From NCBI GenBank assembly GCA_964586595.1, contig CAZPHB010000007.1:53960-117959 (forward strand): DNA of 64,000 nt, given 5' to 3'. The position numbers were made by a program, and so were the translations under genes. The notes under the pieces were generated by a model. That model was given only the letters and a program-made list of their open reading frames with translations. It searched no databases and had not been told where the DNA came from. This document shows, piece by piece, positions 32,484 through 41,158 of the stretch. How positions within the stretch are numbered: position 1 is the stretch's first letter; every line of letters begins with the position of its first letter. This DNA is from REEB481 sp964586595 (GTDB lineage: Bacteria > Bacteroidota > Bacteroidia > NS11-12g > UBA955).

Positions 32484-33515
32484 TTGAAGCCAGCCAACGT
32501 GTTTATCCAATCTGTTAGGAAAATCGGTTTAACCATACTCCTGTGGTTCCTGGTGCTTGCCATCAGCACCCTGAGCATCTGGCTCATCAATGCATCCTTT
32601 GCACCCACAGATTTTCTGGACGAAGCCATTCTCGGCACCGGTTTTGGCCTGTTCGCGCTGTATGGTTGGTATTCCGTTTTATTTGAAATAAACCACTGGA
32701 CCATCTACACAGATGAAGTACGCGTGCGCGATTGGGCCGGGCTGCGCATCCGGCGATTCCATAAAAGCGAAGTTGTATCGTGGGAAGAACGCGACAAAGC
32801 GACCAAATACAACCAATGGAAAGAGCTGGTGCTCAAGACCAAAAGCTCACGTTATCGGCTGTTTTCCTCGGGTGTAAAAAACTATGATGAACTAAAAGCT
32901 GCACTGCTTTCAACACTTCCGGAAAAAACCCGAAATGAAGCCCGGATGCGCCAGCACAGTGCCCCGGGCACCTATCTTGTTTTGGGTTTGTGTTTATTCG
33001 TTTCAGGAAGCATTTGGACTTATTTGGATGTATCACAGCGCGGTTCGGGTCCGCTGCCGCAGAAATGCTTCAAAGCCTTATTGAGCGCAGCGCCAGTGCA
33101 TGAAACGGGTTCCAGAGATGCCGCCTGGGTGCATTTCCCTGTGAAAGAATTCCCTGAACTGCAATTCAGCATTGAGAACAACGACGGAAGCTATCAGGCT
33201 ACTGCTGTAAATGCCCTGCGCCGGGATGTGCACGCCGGCGATTCCGTTACTTTGTGCTTGGACCCTGCAGATTACAACGCATTCATCACCCGCAGTCAGC
33301 CACCCGGCTTCTGGCAGCGCGCTGCAGGTTATGGCTCCATCAGGGTGATTGGCATCGAATACAAAAACCGTGTTTACCTCGATTCCGCAAGGATTCGGGA
33401 ATGGGAAAACAGCGAACCCGGACCCTGGATTTTGCCCTTGGTCTTTGGATTTCTTTTCCTTGTGATCGGCCTTTTCGAGCTTATTCGCGTCAAGCGGAGC
33501 GTTGTTGAGGCTTAA
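32484..33515 (+). CDS. Membrane protein of unknown function
   Basis: 343 residues with two N-terminal membrane helices (~13-35 and ~50-66), a cytoplasmic PH-like stretch (HWTIYTDEVRVRDWAGLRIR), another helix (~163-180), a soluble region and a final helix (~318-335). No family recognised. The start is uncertain: TTG at 32484 and GTG at 32499 both fit; no ATG does. The stop shares the palindrome TTAA (33512-33515) with the stop of the convergent peroxidase gene. Confidence 0.6.
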   Translation: MKPANVFIQSVRKIGLTILLWFLVLAISTLSIWLINASFAPTDFLDEAILGTGFGLFALYGWYSVLFEINHWTIYTDEVRVRDWAGLRIRRFHKSEVVSWEERDKATKYNQWKELVLKTKSSRYRLFSSGVKNYDELKAALLSTLPEKTRNEARMRQHSAPGTYLVLGLCLFVSGSIWTYLDVSQRGSGPLPQKCFKALLSAAPVHETGSRDAAWVHFPVKEFPELQFSIENNDGSYQATAVNALRRDVHAGDSVTLCLDPADYNAFITRSQPPGFWQRAAGYGSIRVIGIEYKNRVYLDSARIREWENSEPGPWILPLVFGFLFLVIGLFELIRVKRSVVEA

Positions 33516-35437
33516 TGTGCGCCTCCGGGTTCTCGTTTGTTCAGTTCAGGATAAGCTTCTACCAATGGCAAAGATTTAGGCATTGCATCTGCAAACGGAT
33601 TGTCTTCCAATGCTTTCATGAATGCAATGATGGCGCTGATTTCTTTCCTGCTCAAATTCAGCTTATCTGAAGGCAATGTCTGATAAGGAACATCGAGTCC
33701 GTGTCCGATGCCACCTCCTCGATTGTAAAAATCCATCACCTTTTCCAAAGTTGGGAAGGCACCGTTGTGCATGTATGGTGCCGTTGCCACCACGTTGCGT
33801 ACAGTTGGCGTTTTAAACGAACCCAGGTAATAAGGTGCAGCCTCTTTGAGACGTGCTGCGCCACGACCGGGGTCGGCATCCAATACTAAACTCTTGGCAT
33901 TGGGATTTTCCGGCACACCCAAAACCTCACTTTCTGTTTCTTGGTACAGGGGCGGTACGGTGCCGTTAAACACGGGTGCGAAATGACAGGTGCCGCAGGC
34001 AGCTTTTCCCATGAACAGGTTGTAGCCATCCATCACATCCTGATTTAAGGTGGGAAGTTCCCCGCGCATCCAGCGATCGAAGGGCGAATTAAAACTTCTG
34101 AGGCCTGCGACATAATAGGCAATTGCCACTTGCAGGTTTTGTGGTTTCATGGCCACTTCCTCATCGGGGAAAGCTTCCCGAAACATGTTGACATATTGCT
34201 GGCTTCCCGACAACTTTTCGAGGATCTTAAAATAATCCGTATTGAACTCCTTTGCATCGCCCACCACGTGCTCCTGTTGATCCACAAGCGATTCAGCGCG
34301 CAGATCGTGAAAGAACCGTTCACTGTACACACAGTTCAATAAACCCGGGGCATTTCTTTGCACCACCGATTTGCCATCAGCCGAAATGCTTTTCGGCAAG
34401 CCATCAGTAAACGCCTTATCAGGATGGTGGCAACTGGCACAAGAACGTTTATTGTCGTGCGAAAGAATGGGGTCATAAAACAGCAAACGCCCCAGATGTT
34501 CCAAGGCTCTTGATTCAGATGCTGCCGGCACATTACTGTACCAGAACGCATGCAGGAAATCATCAGAAAACACTGCATCGTTATTGTAGTTCACAGGCAC
34601 AGGAAGCGCGCGCCGTTCATCCGGCAATTCAAATCCTGAAGATCGATGCCATGCACCAATCAGTCGATACAGCGGCAACAGGTGATTACGTGTAAATTCA
34701 GCCCGGTTGAAACGGTCAAAATCCTGGTGTATGTCCAGATATTTTAAGGCTGCCCGAAAACGCAGTTGAAGATCGTTAAACTGATCCGCAGGCGTTACAG
34801 TGGCCAGATATTGCAGATCGTCCCAAACCGCAGCCAACATGATTCTGGTTTCAGGCAACGAGTTTCCGGTTCCCGGAACATCAAACCCGCTCAAGCCCAT
34901 GCTCAAGGCACGCAAAATGGCCTGTCGGGAGGCTTCAAAAACATCGGAAGGATAAATGCGGAAATCAGGAATGTATGATCTTAACTGCTCTTGCAGGATC
35001 AAAGCCTGTTGCAACAAAAGATTCAATTGTCCGGGTTCATCCAAAGCTGCGGCCGCTTCATCCATTACCTGCAAGCCATGGGGTTCCAAAGTATTGATTC
35101 CAAAGCTGTTGCGCTCCGGTTTTGGCAAGGGTACGCCGTTTACATGGTCTTTAATGAATTGAACATCCTTATACTCAGCCAAATATTCCCAACGCTTGTA
35201 TGAAGTTCTCATCCGACGATAAAACGCATCATGTGATTTTAAATCGGGCTTTATCTGCTGTGCAATCCCGCGCAAATATTGAATGTAGTCATCCAAACCC
35301 ACCTTAAAACTGTCTAAACGATGTTGATACCTCCTGGTAAATTCGTCGGCTGTGCTCAACTCAACACCGGCCTTGCGGAAAGAATACACCGCAGCAAAGG
35401 CACAGAGCACAAGCATGATTGTCGCGATTTTCTTCAT
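33512..35437 (-). CDS. Di-heme cytochrome c peroxidase with long N-terminal domain
   Basis: 641 residues with a signal anchor or signal peptide (IATIMLVLCAFAAVYSF). Residues ~30-290 are helical and not part of the catalytic family; a motif-like SGFDVPGTGN suggests kinship with imelysin-type domains, which is a guess. From ~300 on it is a MauG/CcpA-type di-heme peroxidase: heme sites SCASCHHPD (Cys333, Cys336, His337) and ACGTCHF (Cys481, Cys484, His485), with KTPTVRNVVATAPYMHNG. It reduces periplasmic hydrogen peroxide or oxidises another substrate. Next to two other exported proteins (PhoX-like and c-heme FG-GAP). Confidence 0.85.
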   Translation of the reverse strand: MKKIATIMLVLCAFAAVYSFRKAGVELSTADEFTRRYQHRLDSFKVGLDDYIQYLRGIAQQIKPDLKSHDAFYRRMRTSYKRWEYLAEYKDVQFIKDHVNGVPLPKPERNSFGINTLEPHGLQVMDEAAAALDEPGQLNLLLQQALILQEQLRSYIPDFRIYPSDVFEASRQAILRALSMGLSGFDVPGTGNSLPETRIMLAAVWDDLQYLATVTPADQFNDLQLRFRAALKYLDIHQDFDRFNRAEFTRNHLLPLYRLIGAWHRSSGFELPDERRALPVPVNYNNDAVFSDDFLHAFWYSNVPAASESRALEHLGRLLFYDPILSHDNKRSCASCHHPDKAFTDGLPKSISADGKSVVQRNAPGLLNCVYSERFFHDLRAESLVDQQEHVVGDAKEFNTDYFKILEKLSGSQQYVNMFREAFPDEEVAMKPQNLQVAIAYYVAGLRSFNSPFDRWMRGELPTLNQDVMDGYNLFMGKAACGTCHFAPVFNGTVPPLYQETESEVLGVPENPNAKSLVLDADPGRGAARLKEAAPYYLGSFKTPTVRNVVATAPYMHNGAFPTLEKVMDFYNRGGGIGHGLDVPYQTLPSDKLNLSRKEISAIIAFMKALEDNPFADAMPKSLPLVEAYPELNKREPGGAH

Positions 35438-35479
35438 GTTTCCTGATTTCTATGTTTATTTCCGTGGAAAACCCAATTC

Positions 35480-35520
35480 AAAAAAACAACCGGTGACTCC
35501 ACAAGGAATCCCCGGTTGTT
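35480..35520 (-). terminator. Terminator of the PhoX-like gene
   Basis: AACAACCGG (35485-35493) and CCGGTTGTT (35512-35520) form a 9-bp stem with an 18-nt loop; on the minus strand seven T residues follow (35486-35480). It separates the PhoX-like gene from the downstream peroxidase gene. Confidence 0.75.
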
Positions 35521-35539
35521 TGGAAGAAGTTCTGTCAAT

Positions 35540-37402
35540 TTACTGAACCACGAAACGCAGGGTTTCGCCTTCAGTGTTGCGGATGAAGTAGGCGCCGGGA
35601 GCAAGGTCACTTACATTCACGGTAACCACATCGCGCTCCACACGCATGCGCTTGCCCATGGCGTCATAGATGGCCACATCCATACGGCGGCTGAGGTGCA
35701 ACTCACGCGCAGTAGGATTCGGATAAACCGTAAATGTGGCAGTACCTCCAAAGATTTCTTCGTTTGACAAAGCGGGTGTTCCGTCAAAACCGGAAATGGC
35801 ATAGGTCAGTGAATTGGCGTACGGCCCATCATTCGTAACGCTTGGATGCTGGCTGTTTACCAACATGGTTTTGCTGTCAATGGCAATGGCACCGGTAATT
35901 TCTGCACCAGGTGCACAGGCAGTAACGCGAACCAAATCAGCCAATGTTGGATTGCTCACATTCATATCCAACAAATACAATTCGCAGGTAGTGGGCAAAC
36001 CTGCCGGCATGCGGTTGTATGATGTACCGTTCAGGTCTTCCTGAATCATCATGTATGTTTTGCCTTTTACTGTCATGAAATCAAGTCCGTCGGGGTTGCT
36101 CAGGTGTACCATTGGATAACCGGCAGTGCGTCCCTGAGATGCAGATGTAGCAAAGTAAGGGCCTCCTTCCAGGAAAGAGCGTACATTGTTGGTGGCAAGG
36201 TCGAATTCCAGCACACGGCCGTAATAGTCGTTGAAGCGACCATTGCGCACAGAATCAGCTGCCTGGGCATCAGTTCCGGGGAAGTTATTACCTGTAAGCA
36301 CCTTATAGCGCGTCTTGTAACCATCGATCAACCCTTGGTTGATCACACCGTAGCGGGCATTTCCGCTGGTGAAGGTAAACTGATCACGTCCGGTTTCGGT
36401 AATGTACAGTTTGCCATTGTGGTAAGCACCCCATTCCAAACGGTTGAACATGGTGGCACCACGGCGAACAGCAACGGCATTCAGCACCAACAGGGTATCG
36501 AGGTTGTTTTCGATGGTGATCCATTTACCGGGCGCGTCGTGCTTGTACACGTACAACTGGCCGTTGGTGAAGTCACCTGCATTGGTGGCAACGAATTTGG
36601 CAAGGATGCCTGGAGAACCGTCTTCAAAAAGGAACACAGTTTTGTTGTCTGGCAGCACTACACCACCTTCCCAACCGGCACGGCCCCAGTTGTACTGTTT
36701 GCGAATGGCCTTTGCGTTTACCGGATCTATTTCCACCATCCAGTTCAGATTCTGATAACGCTTGATGGTTTTTCCATTGAAACCGGGGAAACCGGCAGGA
36801 GTAGTTACACCAATGGTGAAGTCGCTTGTGTCACGGAAGTTAGCACCATTGTTGAAGATGCCGCGGTTGCTGGATTGGAGCCATTCTTCGGCAGTCCAGA
36901 TGCGTCCGTTGGCACGATCCGTGATGCCACCACAATTCATCCCTGTTTCACCTACGGTGTTCGCAAAATCTACGTTGAAGAACTTACCCTTGCGACCGTC
37001 GGTCAGTGACTGTTCTACAACTTCCAACTGATCGCCTGAAGTGCGCTTCAGCTTGAACATGGTCATGCCGCCACCATCGCCCACAAAGTCGTTGCGCTGG
37101 GTCATCTCGTGGTTCACCACAACCCAACCCAAGTCACCGCTTGCGGATTTATCAGGAGTAAAACCAATAAAGTCATGCCACTGCTTGGCGTAGGTCTGGC
37201 CGGCGGGATTGCCATAGGTGGCAGTTGTTTTTACCACATCCACGCCACCAGTAAAGATGACCTGTTGTTTTAGAGGGCTCTTGGGCATCCAAACTGTTTT
37301 CACAGACCATGCGGTGTCGATATTCACCGGAAATGGAATCTGTGCTACAGCCAATCCTGCAGAAGCAATCATGGCTTGGAATAAAAGAAGTTGTTTTTTC
37401 AT
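35540..37402 (-). CDS. PhoX/DUF839-like secreted protein with T9SS sorting domain
   Basis: 620 residues from the ATG at 37402 with a signal peptide (QLLLFQAMIASAGLAVAQ). The body resembles the DUF839/PhoX beta-propeller phosphatases: GWVVVNHEMTQRNDFVG, GMNCGGITDRANGRIWTAEE, RLEWGAYHNGKLYITETGRD, MVHLSNPDGLDFMTVKGKTY. PhoX enzymes use Ca and Fe to hydrolyse phosphate monoesters; whether all ligands remain cannot be settled by eye. The last ~70 residues are a T9SS type A domain (VYPNPTARELHLSRRM, LAPGAYFIRNT). Probably surface-bound or secreted. Confidence 0.8.
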   Translation of the reverse strand: MKKQLLLFQAMIASAGLAVAQIPFPVNIDTAWSVKTVWMPKSPLKQQVIFTGGVDVVKTTATYGNPAGQTYAKQWHDFIGFTPDKSASGDLGWVVVNHEMTQRNDFVGDGGGMTMFKLKRTSGDQLEVVEQSLTDGRKGKFFNVDFANTVGETGMNCGGITDRANGRIWTAEEWLQSSNRGIFNNGANFRDTSDFTIGVTTPAGFPGFNGKTIKRYQNLNWMVEIDPVNAKAIRKQYNWGRAGWEGGVVLPDNKTVFLFEDGSPGILAKFVATNAGDFTNGQLYVYKHDAPGKWITIENNLDTLLVLNAVAVRRGATMFNRLEWGAYHNGKLYITETGRDQFTFTSGNARYGVINQGLIDGYKTRYKVLTGNNFPGTDAQAADSVRNGRFNDYYGRVLEFDLATNNVRSFLEGGPYFATSASQGRTAGYPMVHLSNPDGLDFMTVKGKTYMMIQEDLNGTSYNRMPAGLPTTCELYLLDMNVSNPTLADLVRVTACAPGAEITGAIAIDSKTMLVNSQHPSVTNDGPYANSLTYAISGFDGTPALSNEEIFGGTATFTVYPNPTARELHLSRRMDVAIYDAMGKRMRVERDVVTVNVSDLAPGAYFIRNTEGETLRFVVQ

Positions 37403-37496
37403 GTGTTTTGGCATTTTGGTAGCGCAAAACTCTTCGGCCATTGTTAGGGCGGATATATGCGTTTATTACCCTTGATTTAAAAAGATACCGCGTCTA

Positions 37497-37511
37497 TTAA
37501 GAGACTCTTAA
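37497..37511. repeat. Palindrome in the PhoX-like / FG-GAP divergent spacer
   Basis: TTAAGAGACTCTTAA is a perfect 7-1-7 palindrome. It is followed at once by a second inverted repeat, AACCCA (37511-37516) and TGGGTT (37523-37528). Both lie in the 195-nt divergent spacer and could bind a dimeric regulator. Nothing else is visible in that spacer. Confidence 0.45.
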
Positions 37512-37597
37512 ACCCATAAGATTGGGTTATTTACGCAGCCACAATTCCTTAATACAGACTTCATGGAAGCACAAAATATGGCACGTCAATTACCTGC

Positions 37598-39040
37598 GTG
37601 AAATTCAACCTCCTGATCATTCTTGCCATTGGACTTGCTTCATGCGGCATGAACAACACCAACCAAGGCTCAGAACTGGCGCATAAGCACTGCATTGGCT
37701 GTCATGAATTTCCTGACCCGAACCTGTTGTCAAAGCGTCAATGGCGCGACCATGTATTGCCGCAAATGGCTGCATTCATGCAGGTAGATACCAACCGGGA
37801 TTCCCCGAGCAAAAACCAGATTGGGAGGCGCGAATGGTCCGCCATTGTCGAATACTACCTGAGCCAAGCACCAGAGATATTGCCTAAACCCAACATTCCA
37901 AAATTGGATACCCTGAAACAGTTCAGGGTTGAACTTCCACCAAACCGCCTTGGCATTCCGTCACTCACCCTCCTCAGGAACAATGAATCAAAAGGTTACT
38001 TTTTGTCTGATGCCAACTCCAAAAGCTGGATCGAATTAAGACGCGATTTCAGCATTGCAAAAGAAGGAGAAATTACGGAAGGTGGCGTTGATGTGCTCAC
38101 ATGGAAGCAAGACCGCTATTCATTATTCATGGGGAGTTTTTCCCCAACAGATGCCCCAACAGGTTTGTTGTTGAAACATCCTTCAGGAGCCATTGAACGC
38201 GCATTTGTACTGCATGACAGCCTGCAACGGCCGGTATGCATGCGCGCACACGACTGGAACAAAGACGGTGCGCCCGATTTTGTGGTTTGTGAATTCGGTA
38301 AATTTTCGGGCAGCCTCTCCCTCTTGACTTCACAAAAAGACGGAAGCCTGAAACGCACCGTAATTCAATCATCACCTGGCGCCATCAGCGCCGAACTCCG
38401 CGACGTCAATAAAGATGGCCATATGGACATCATTGCGTTGTTCGCACAGGCAAACGAACGCATAGACCTGATGCTGAGCGATGGAAAAGGTGCCTTTAAT
38501 ACCCAAACCTTGATGCGGTTTCCTGCATCTTACGGCTCCAGCAGCATGAAATTGCACGACCTGGACGACGATGGTGTAGAAGAACTCTTATTTACCGCCG
38601 GAGATAATGCAGATTTCCCCGCCATCACCAAACCATATCACGGCATTTATGTGTATTCCATTCTGGATGGATTCAAACTTAAAGAATCAGCCTTTTACCC
38701 GCTTCCGGGGGCTTATGCCGTGCATCCTGGGGATTATGATGGTGATGGAAAGCAAGAACTTGCCTGCATCTCATTTTTCCCAGATTGGCTCAAACAGGCA
38801 GAACTGGGTTTTGTAATCATCAAACCAGGAAACGAATCAACGAACCGGTATGCATTCATTCCCAACCTTCATCAGGCGGGGCGATGGATTACCATGGAAA
38901 CAACGGATGCCGACGACGATGGCGACATAGACATACTGCTCGGCTCCATGACCATGGAAACAAGTCCGGCAACACCTCTTGCCACCAACTGGGCCAACAA
39001 CAAAATTCCATTTGTGCTGCTCCGCAACCTGCTGCATTGA
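37598..39040 (+). CDS. c-type heme FG-GAP repeat lipoprotein
   Basis: 480 residues. Signal peptide with lipobox GLASC (Cys16). A short cytochrome-like region follows, with one heme motif KHCIGCHEFPDP. From ~100 on it is an FG-GAP/VCBS propeller with calcium loops DWNKDGAPDF, DVNKDGHMDI, DLDDDGVEEL, DYDGDGKQEL and DADDDGDIDI. Probably an envelope electron carrier or binding protein; substrate unknown. The start is GTG at 37598, the only one that gives the signal peptide. Ends 9 nt before the convergent nitroreductase gene. Confidence 0.8.
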   Translation: MKFNLLIILAIGLASCGMNNTNQGSELAHKHCIGCHEFPDPNLLSKRQWRDHVLPQMAAFMQVDTNRDSPSKNQIGRREWSAIVEYYLSQAPEILPKPNIPKLDTLKQFRVELPPNRLGIPSLTLLRNNESKGYFLSDANSKSWIELRRDFSIAKEGEITEGGVDVLTWKQDRYSLFMGSFSPTDAPTGLLLKHPSGAIERAFVLHDSLQRPVCMRAHDWNKDGAPDFVVCEFGKFSGSLSLLTSQKDGSLKRTVIQSSPGAISAELRDVNKDGHMDIIALFAQANERIDLMLSDGKGAFNTQTLMRFPASYGSSSMKLHDLDDDGVEELLFTAGDNADFPAITKPYHGIYVYSILDGFKLKESAFYPLPGAYAVHPGDYDGDGKQELACISFFPDWLKQAELGFVIIKPGNESTNRYAFIPNLHQAGRWITMETTDADDDGDIDILLGSMTMETSPATPLATNWANNKIPFVLLRNLLH

Positions 39041-39049
39041 GCACCGCAA

Positions 39050-39619
39050 TCAGTAACTCTTGAATGTCACCACCTGCTCCAGCGGCGGCCTTCCGGCTTT
39101 GGTGCGTTTTGTTTCTACATGCCCCAGCAGAAACCAGCCGCGATGCAATGTTTGTGCATCAAAACCACACAAGGTGCGCATCTGTTCCGATCCCGTGCCG
39201 TTGCCGGTACTCCAATAGCCAGCGGCATGCGGTTCAGCGGCAAGGGTGAGGTAGATGTTCTGAACCGCCATCGCCGTGGCCGCATCTTCTTCCCAGGCAG
39301 GAACCTTGCCACTGAGCTCCACGCCAATGCCCAGCACGTGACTTAATTTGTGAGGATAGCTGAGCAGTTTCGCTTTTTTGTCCTCGTTGAAACTTCCGGA
39401 TCCTTCCCGTTCATGCCATAATACCATTTCCTGGGCCAATCGTTCCAGCGCTGCTCCCTGAAACACCGTGAACCGCCACGGAAACGTTGCCTTATGCGAA
39501 GGCGCCTGATGCGCGTGTTCCAAAAGGCGACGAATCAATGCATCGGGGAGTTTTGCTCCGCTGAAGTCGGCCAGAAAATGACTTCTGCGCGCGTGGATGA
39601 TGTGGTCAATGTTTTCCAT
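39050..39619 (-). CDS. Nitroreductase-family protein
   Basis: 189-residue FMN-dependent nitroreductase-like flavoprotein. N-terminal HARRSHFLADF has the FMN-contacting Arg pair; APSHKATFPWRFTVFQG, a mid-region AATAMAVQNIYLTLAAEPHA and GYWSTGNGTG match the family; the C-terminus GWFLLGHVETKRTKAGRPP fits as well. It reduces nitro compounds, quinones or another electrophile with NAD(P)H. The ATG at 39619 lies inside the end of the EamA gene (14-nt overlap), showing coupling. Confidence 0.85.
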   Translation of the reverse strand: MENIDHIIHARRSHFLADFSGAKLPDALIRRLLEHAHQAPSHKATFPWRFTVFQGAALERLAQEMVLWHEREGSGSFNEDKKAKLLSYPHKLSHVLGIGVELSGKVPAWEEDAATAMAVQNIYLTLAAEPHAAGYWSTGNGTGSEQMRTLCGFDAQTLHRGWFLLGHVETKRTKAGRPPLEQVVTFKSY

Positions 39620-40505
39620 ATTTCTGAAGAAGAGGCTGAAGCACAACCGACACTAAAATCACGGCTGCACCGGCGTAAAACCAAAGATTCAGCACCTCAT
39701 ATTCCTTAAACAAAAAAGCGGCAAAGAGGATTCCATACACCGGTTCCAGATTCACCGCCAGGTTGGCCGTGAACGCAGAAACATGCTTCAACGCATCGGT
39801 TCCCAGGAAAAATGCCAGGTTGGTGCATACCAAGGCCAACAGCAAATCCCACAAAATATCCCAACCTGCGGGAATCCAAACGAAGTCGGGATTCACCAGC
39901 CAGGGCAACATCAGACTGAGGAAGATAAAACCAGTGCCCAGCTCCAGCGTAGAAACACTCAGGGTGCTTTTGTCGCGCAGGTACTTCTTATTCAGCACAC
40001 TGAACAACGCTGCGAGAAAGGCGGAAATAATGCCTACACCCGCCGCAGCCATGAACTGTCCGGCAGCAACGGCTTCGCGCGGACGCGCCTGGTAAATGAA
40101 CGCCAATCCTACCAATACCAACAAGCCCAGCATCAACTCCTGTTTGCGAAACGGTGTGCGAATGATTAAAGGTTCCAGCAAGGCCGCAAAGAAGCTCACC
40201 GCACCAAAGCAACCCAGCGCCAGCGAAACACTGTTGCCAATTTTAATGCTGCCGTAGAAGGTAACCCAGTGCAGTGCAATCAGACAGCCAATGCCTGCGA
40301 ATACAGCCACGTCGCGTGTATTCAATCCCCGGAAACCGCGCCAAACTGCCGGCATCATCAGGTAAAAGAAACTGGTGAGCAACATGCGGTGCCATACCAG
40401 ATTGAAACTCCCATAAGAAATCAGCTTACCCAGTACTGCGGTAAAACCCCAAAGCAATACAGCCAGGTGCAGGCGCAGCAGGGCTGTTTTAAGCGATTGC
40501 GACAC
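39606..40505 (-). CDS. EamA/DMT-family transporter
   Basis: 299 residues with ten predicted membrane helices in two EamA repeats (first LHLAVLLWGFTAVLGKLISY; second AAAGVGIISAFLAALFSVLN). Drug/metabolite transporter superfamily; usual role is export of amino acids or other small metabolites, substrate unknown. The start is a GTG at 40505. TACCTTTG at 40510-40517 ends 4 nt upstream, so translation very likely starts at or next to the 5' end of the mRNA. Followed by an overlapping nitroreductase gene. Confidence 0.88.
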   Translation of the reverse strand: MSQSLKTALLRLHLAVLLWGFTAVLGKLISYGSFNLVWHRMLLTSFFYLMMPAVWRGFRGLNTRDVAVFAGIGCLIALHWVTFYGSIKIGNSVSLALGCFGAVSFFAALLEPLIIRTPFRKQELMLGLLVLVGLAFIYQARPREAVAAGQFMAAAGVGIISAFLAALFSVLNKKYLRDKSTLSVSTLELGTGFIFLSLMLPWLVNPDFVWIPAGWDILWDLLLALVCTNLAFFLGTDALKHVSAFTANLAVNLEPVYGILFAAFLFKEYEVLNLWFYAGAAVILVSVVLQPLLQKYGKH

Positions 40506-40509
40506 GGGG

Positions 40510-40517
40510 CAAAGGTA
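40510..40517 (-). promoter_or_regulatory. -7 element TACCTTTG for the EamA-nitroreductase operon
   Basis: Exact TAnnTTTG on the minus strand, 4 nt before the GTG start. It lies just downstream of the terminator of the preceding TM2-domain gene. Confidence 0.55.
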
Positions 40518-40525
40518 GCCGCAAT

Positions 40526-40553
40526 AAAAAAGAAAGCCGGCTGTTCGCCGGCT
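40526..40553 (-). terminator. Terminator of the TM2-domain gene
   Basis: AGCCGGC (40535-40541) and GCCGGCT (40547-40553) form a 7-bp stem with a TGTTC loop, followed on the minus strand by a T-rich run interrupted by one C (40535-40526). Confidence 0.7.
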
Positions 40554-40583
40554 CCCTGTATTTTCAAGATTGAATGACTTGAA

Positions 40584-41054
40584 TTAGTCGGTGTAATCTC
40601 CGTCTTTGGGTTTGAGGTCGCGGATGAGGATGCGGATAAAGTCAATCAACACCCAAATACCAAAACCTCCAAAAGTAAGCAGCTGCACTACGCCCTGCCA
40701 GGTATAGCCAAGGTAAAAGCGATGGATGCCCAAAGCGCCCAAAAAGAAGCACAACAGCACAGCCACCAGCCAGCTTTTGCCACTGGCTGCTTCAGACTGT
40801 GAATCCTTCTGGATTTGTACACTTTTCAACTGNNNNNNNNNNNNNNNNNNNNNNNNNNNNNNNNNNNNNNNNNNNNNNNNNNNNNNNNNNNNNNNNNNNN
40901 NNNNNNNNNNNNNNNNNNNNNNNNNNNNNNNNTTGTTGAACAGGCCAAGTTCTACATTCCAGCCGCCGCTGTGGTAGCGCTTTTGCATGGTGCAGGATGC
41001 CAACGAAGCTGCTGCGAGCAACATCATTCCGATTTTTAGTGAAGTTTTGTTCAT
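40584..41054 (-). CDS. TM2-domain protein with lipoprotein-like N-terminus (interrupted by an assembly gap)
   Basis: N-terminal part has a lipobox-like LASC (Cys21) after a short signal, followed by QKRYHSGGWNVELGLFN. After 100 N comes a charged linker and a TM2 domain: two membrane helices (SWLVAVLLCFFLGALGIHRF and GVVQLLTFGGFGIWVLIDFI) around the HRFYLGYTWQG turn. TM2 proteins with such N-termini are common in Bacteroidota; function unknown. True length and frame across the gap are unknown, though both sides belong to one plausible protein. Confidence 0.7.
   Translation of the reverse strand: MNKTSLKIGMMLLAAASLASCTMQKRYHSGGWNVELGLFNXXXXXXXXXXXXXXXXXXXXXXXXXXXXXXXXXXQLKSVQIQKDSQSEAASGKSWLVAVLLCFFLGALGIHRFYLGYTWQGVVQLLTFGGFGIWVLIDFIRILIRDLKPKDGDYTD
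40833..40932. other. Assembly gap (100 N)
   Basis: Run of exactly 100 N inside the TM2-domain gene. This is the standard filler for a gap of unknown size. Confidence 0.95.
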
Positions 41055-41158
41055 GGTTTTTATAATTAGTGAAATGCAATCTTATAATTTCTTTTCAATA
41101 AAAAAAGAGCCTTTTATGAAAGGGTAAAAAGTGCGCAGCTTCCACGTCTTATCCAAAC

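Noticed and set aside
33512..33515. Shared TTAA stop of two convergent genes as a regulatory element
   Set aside because: A palindromic TTAA at tail-to-tail ends is a simple consequence of compact gene packing.
36104..37009. Open frame (301 codons) antisense to the PhoX-like gene
   Set aside because: It lies opposite a well-supported T9SS protein and has no recognisable domain.
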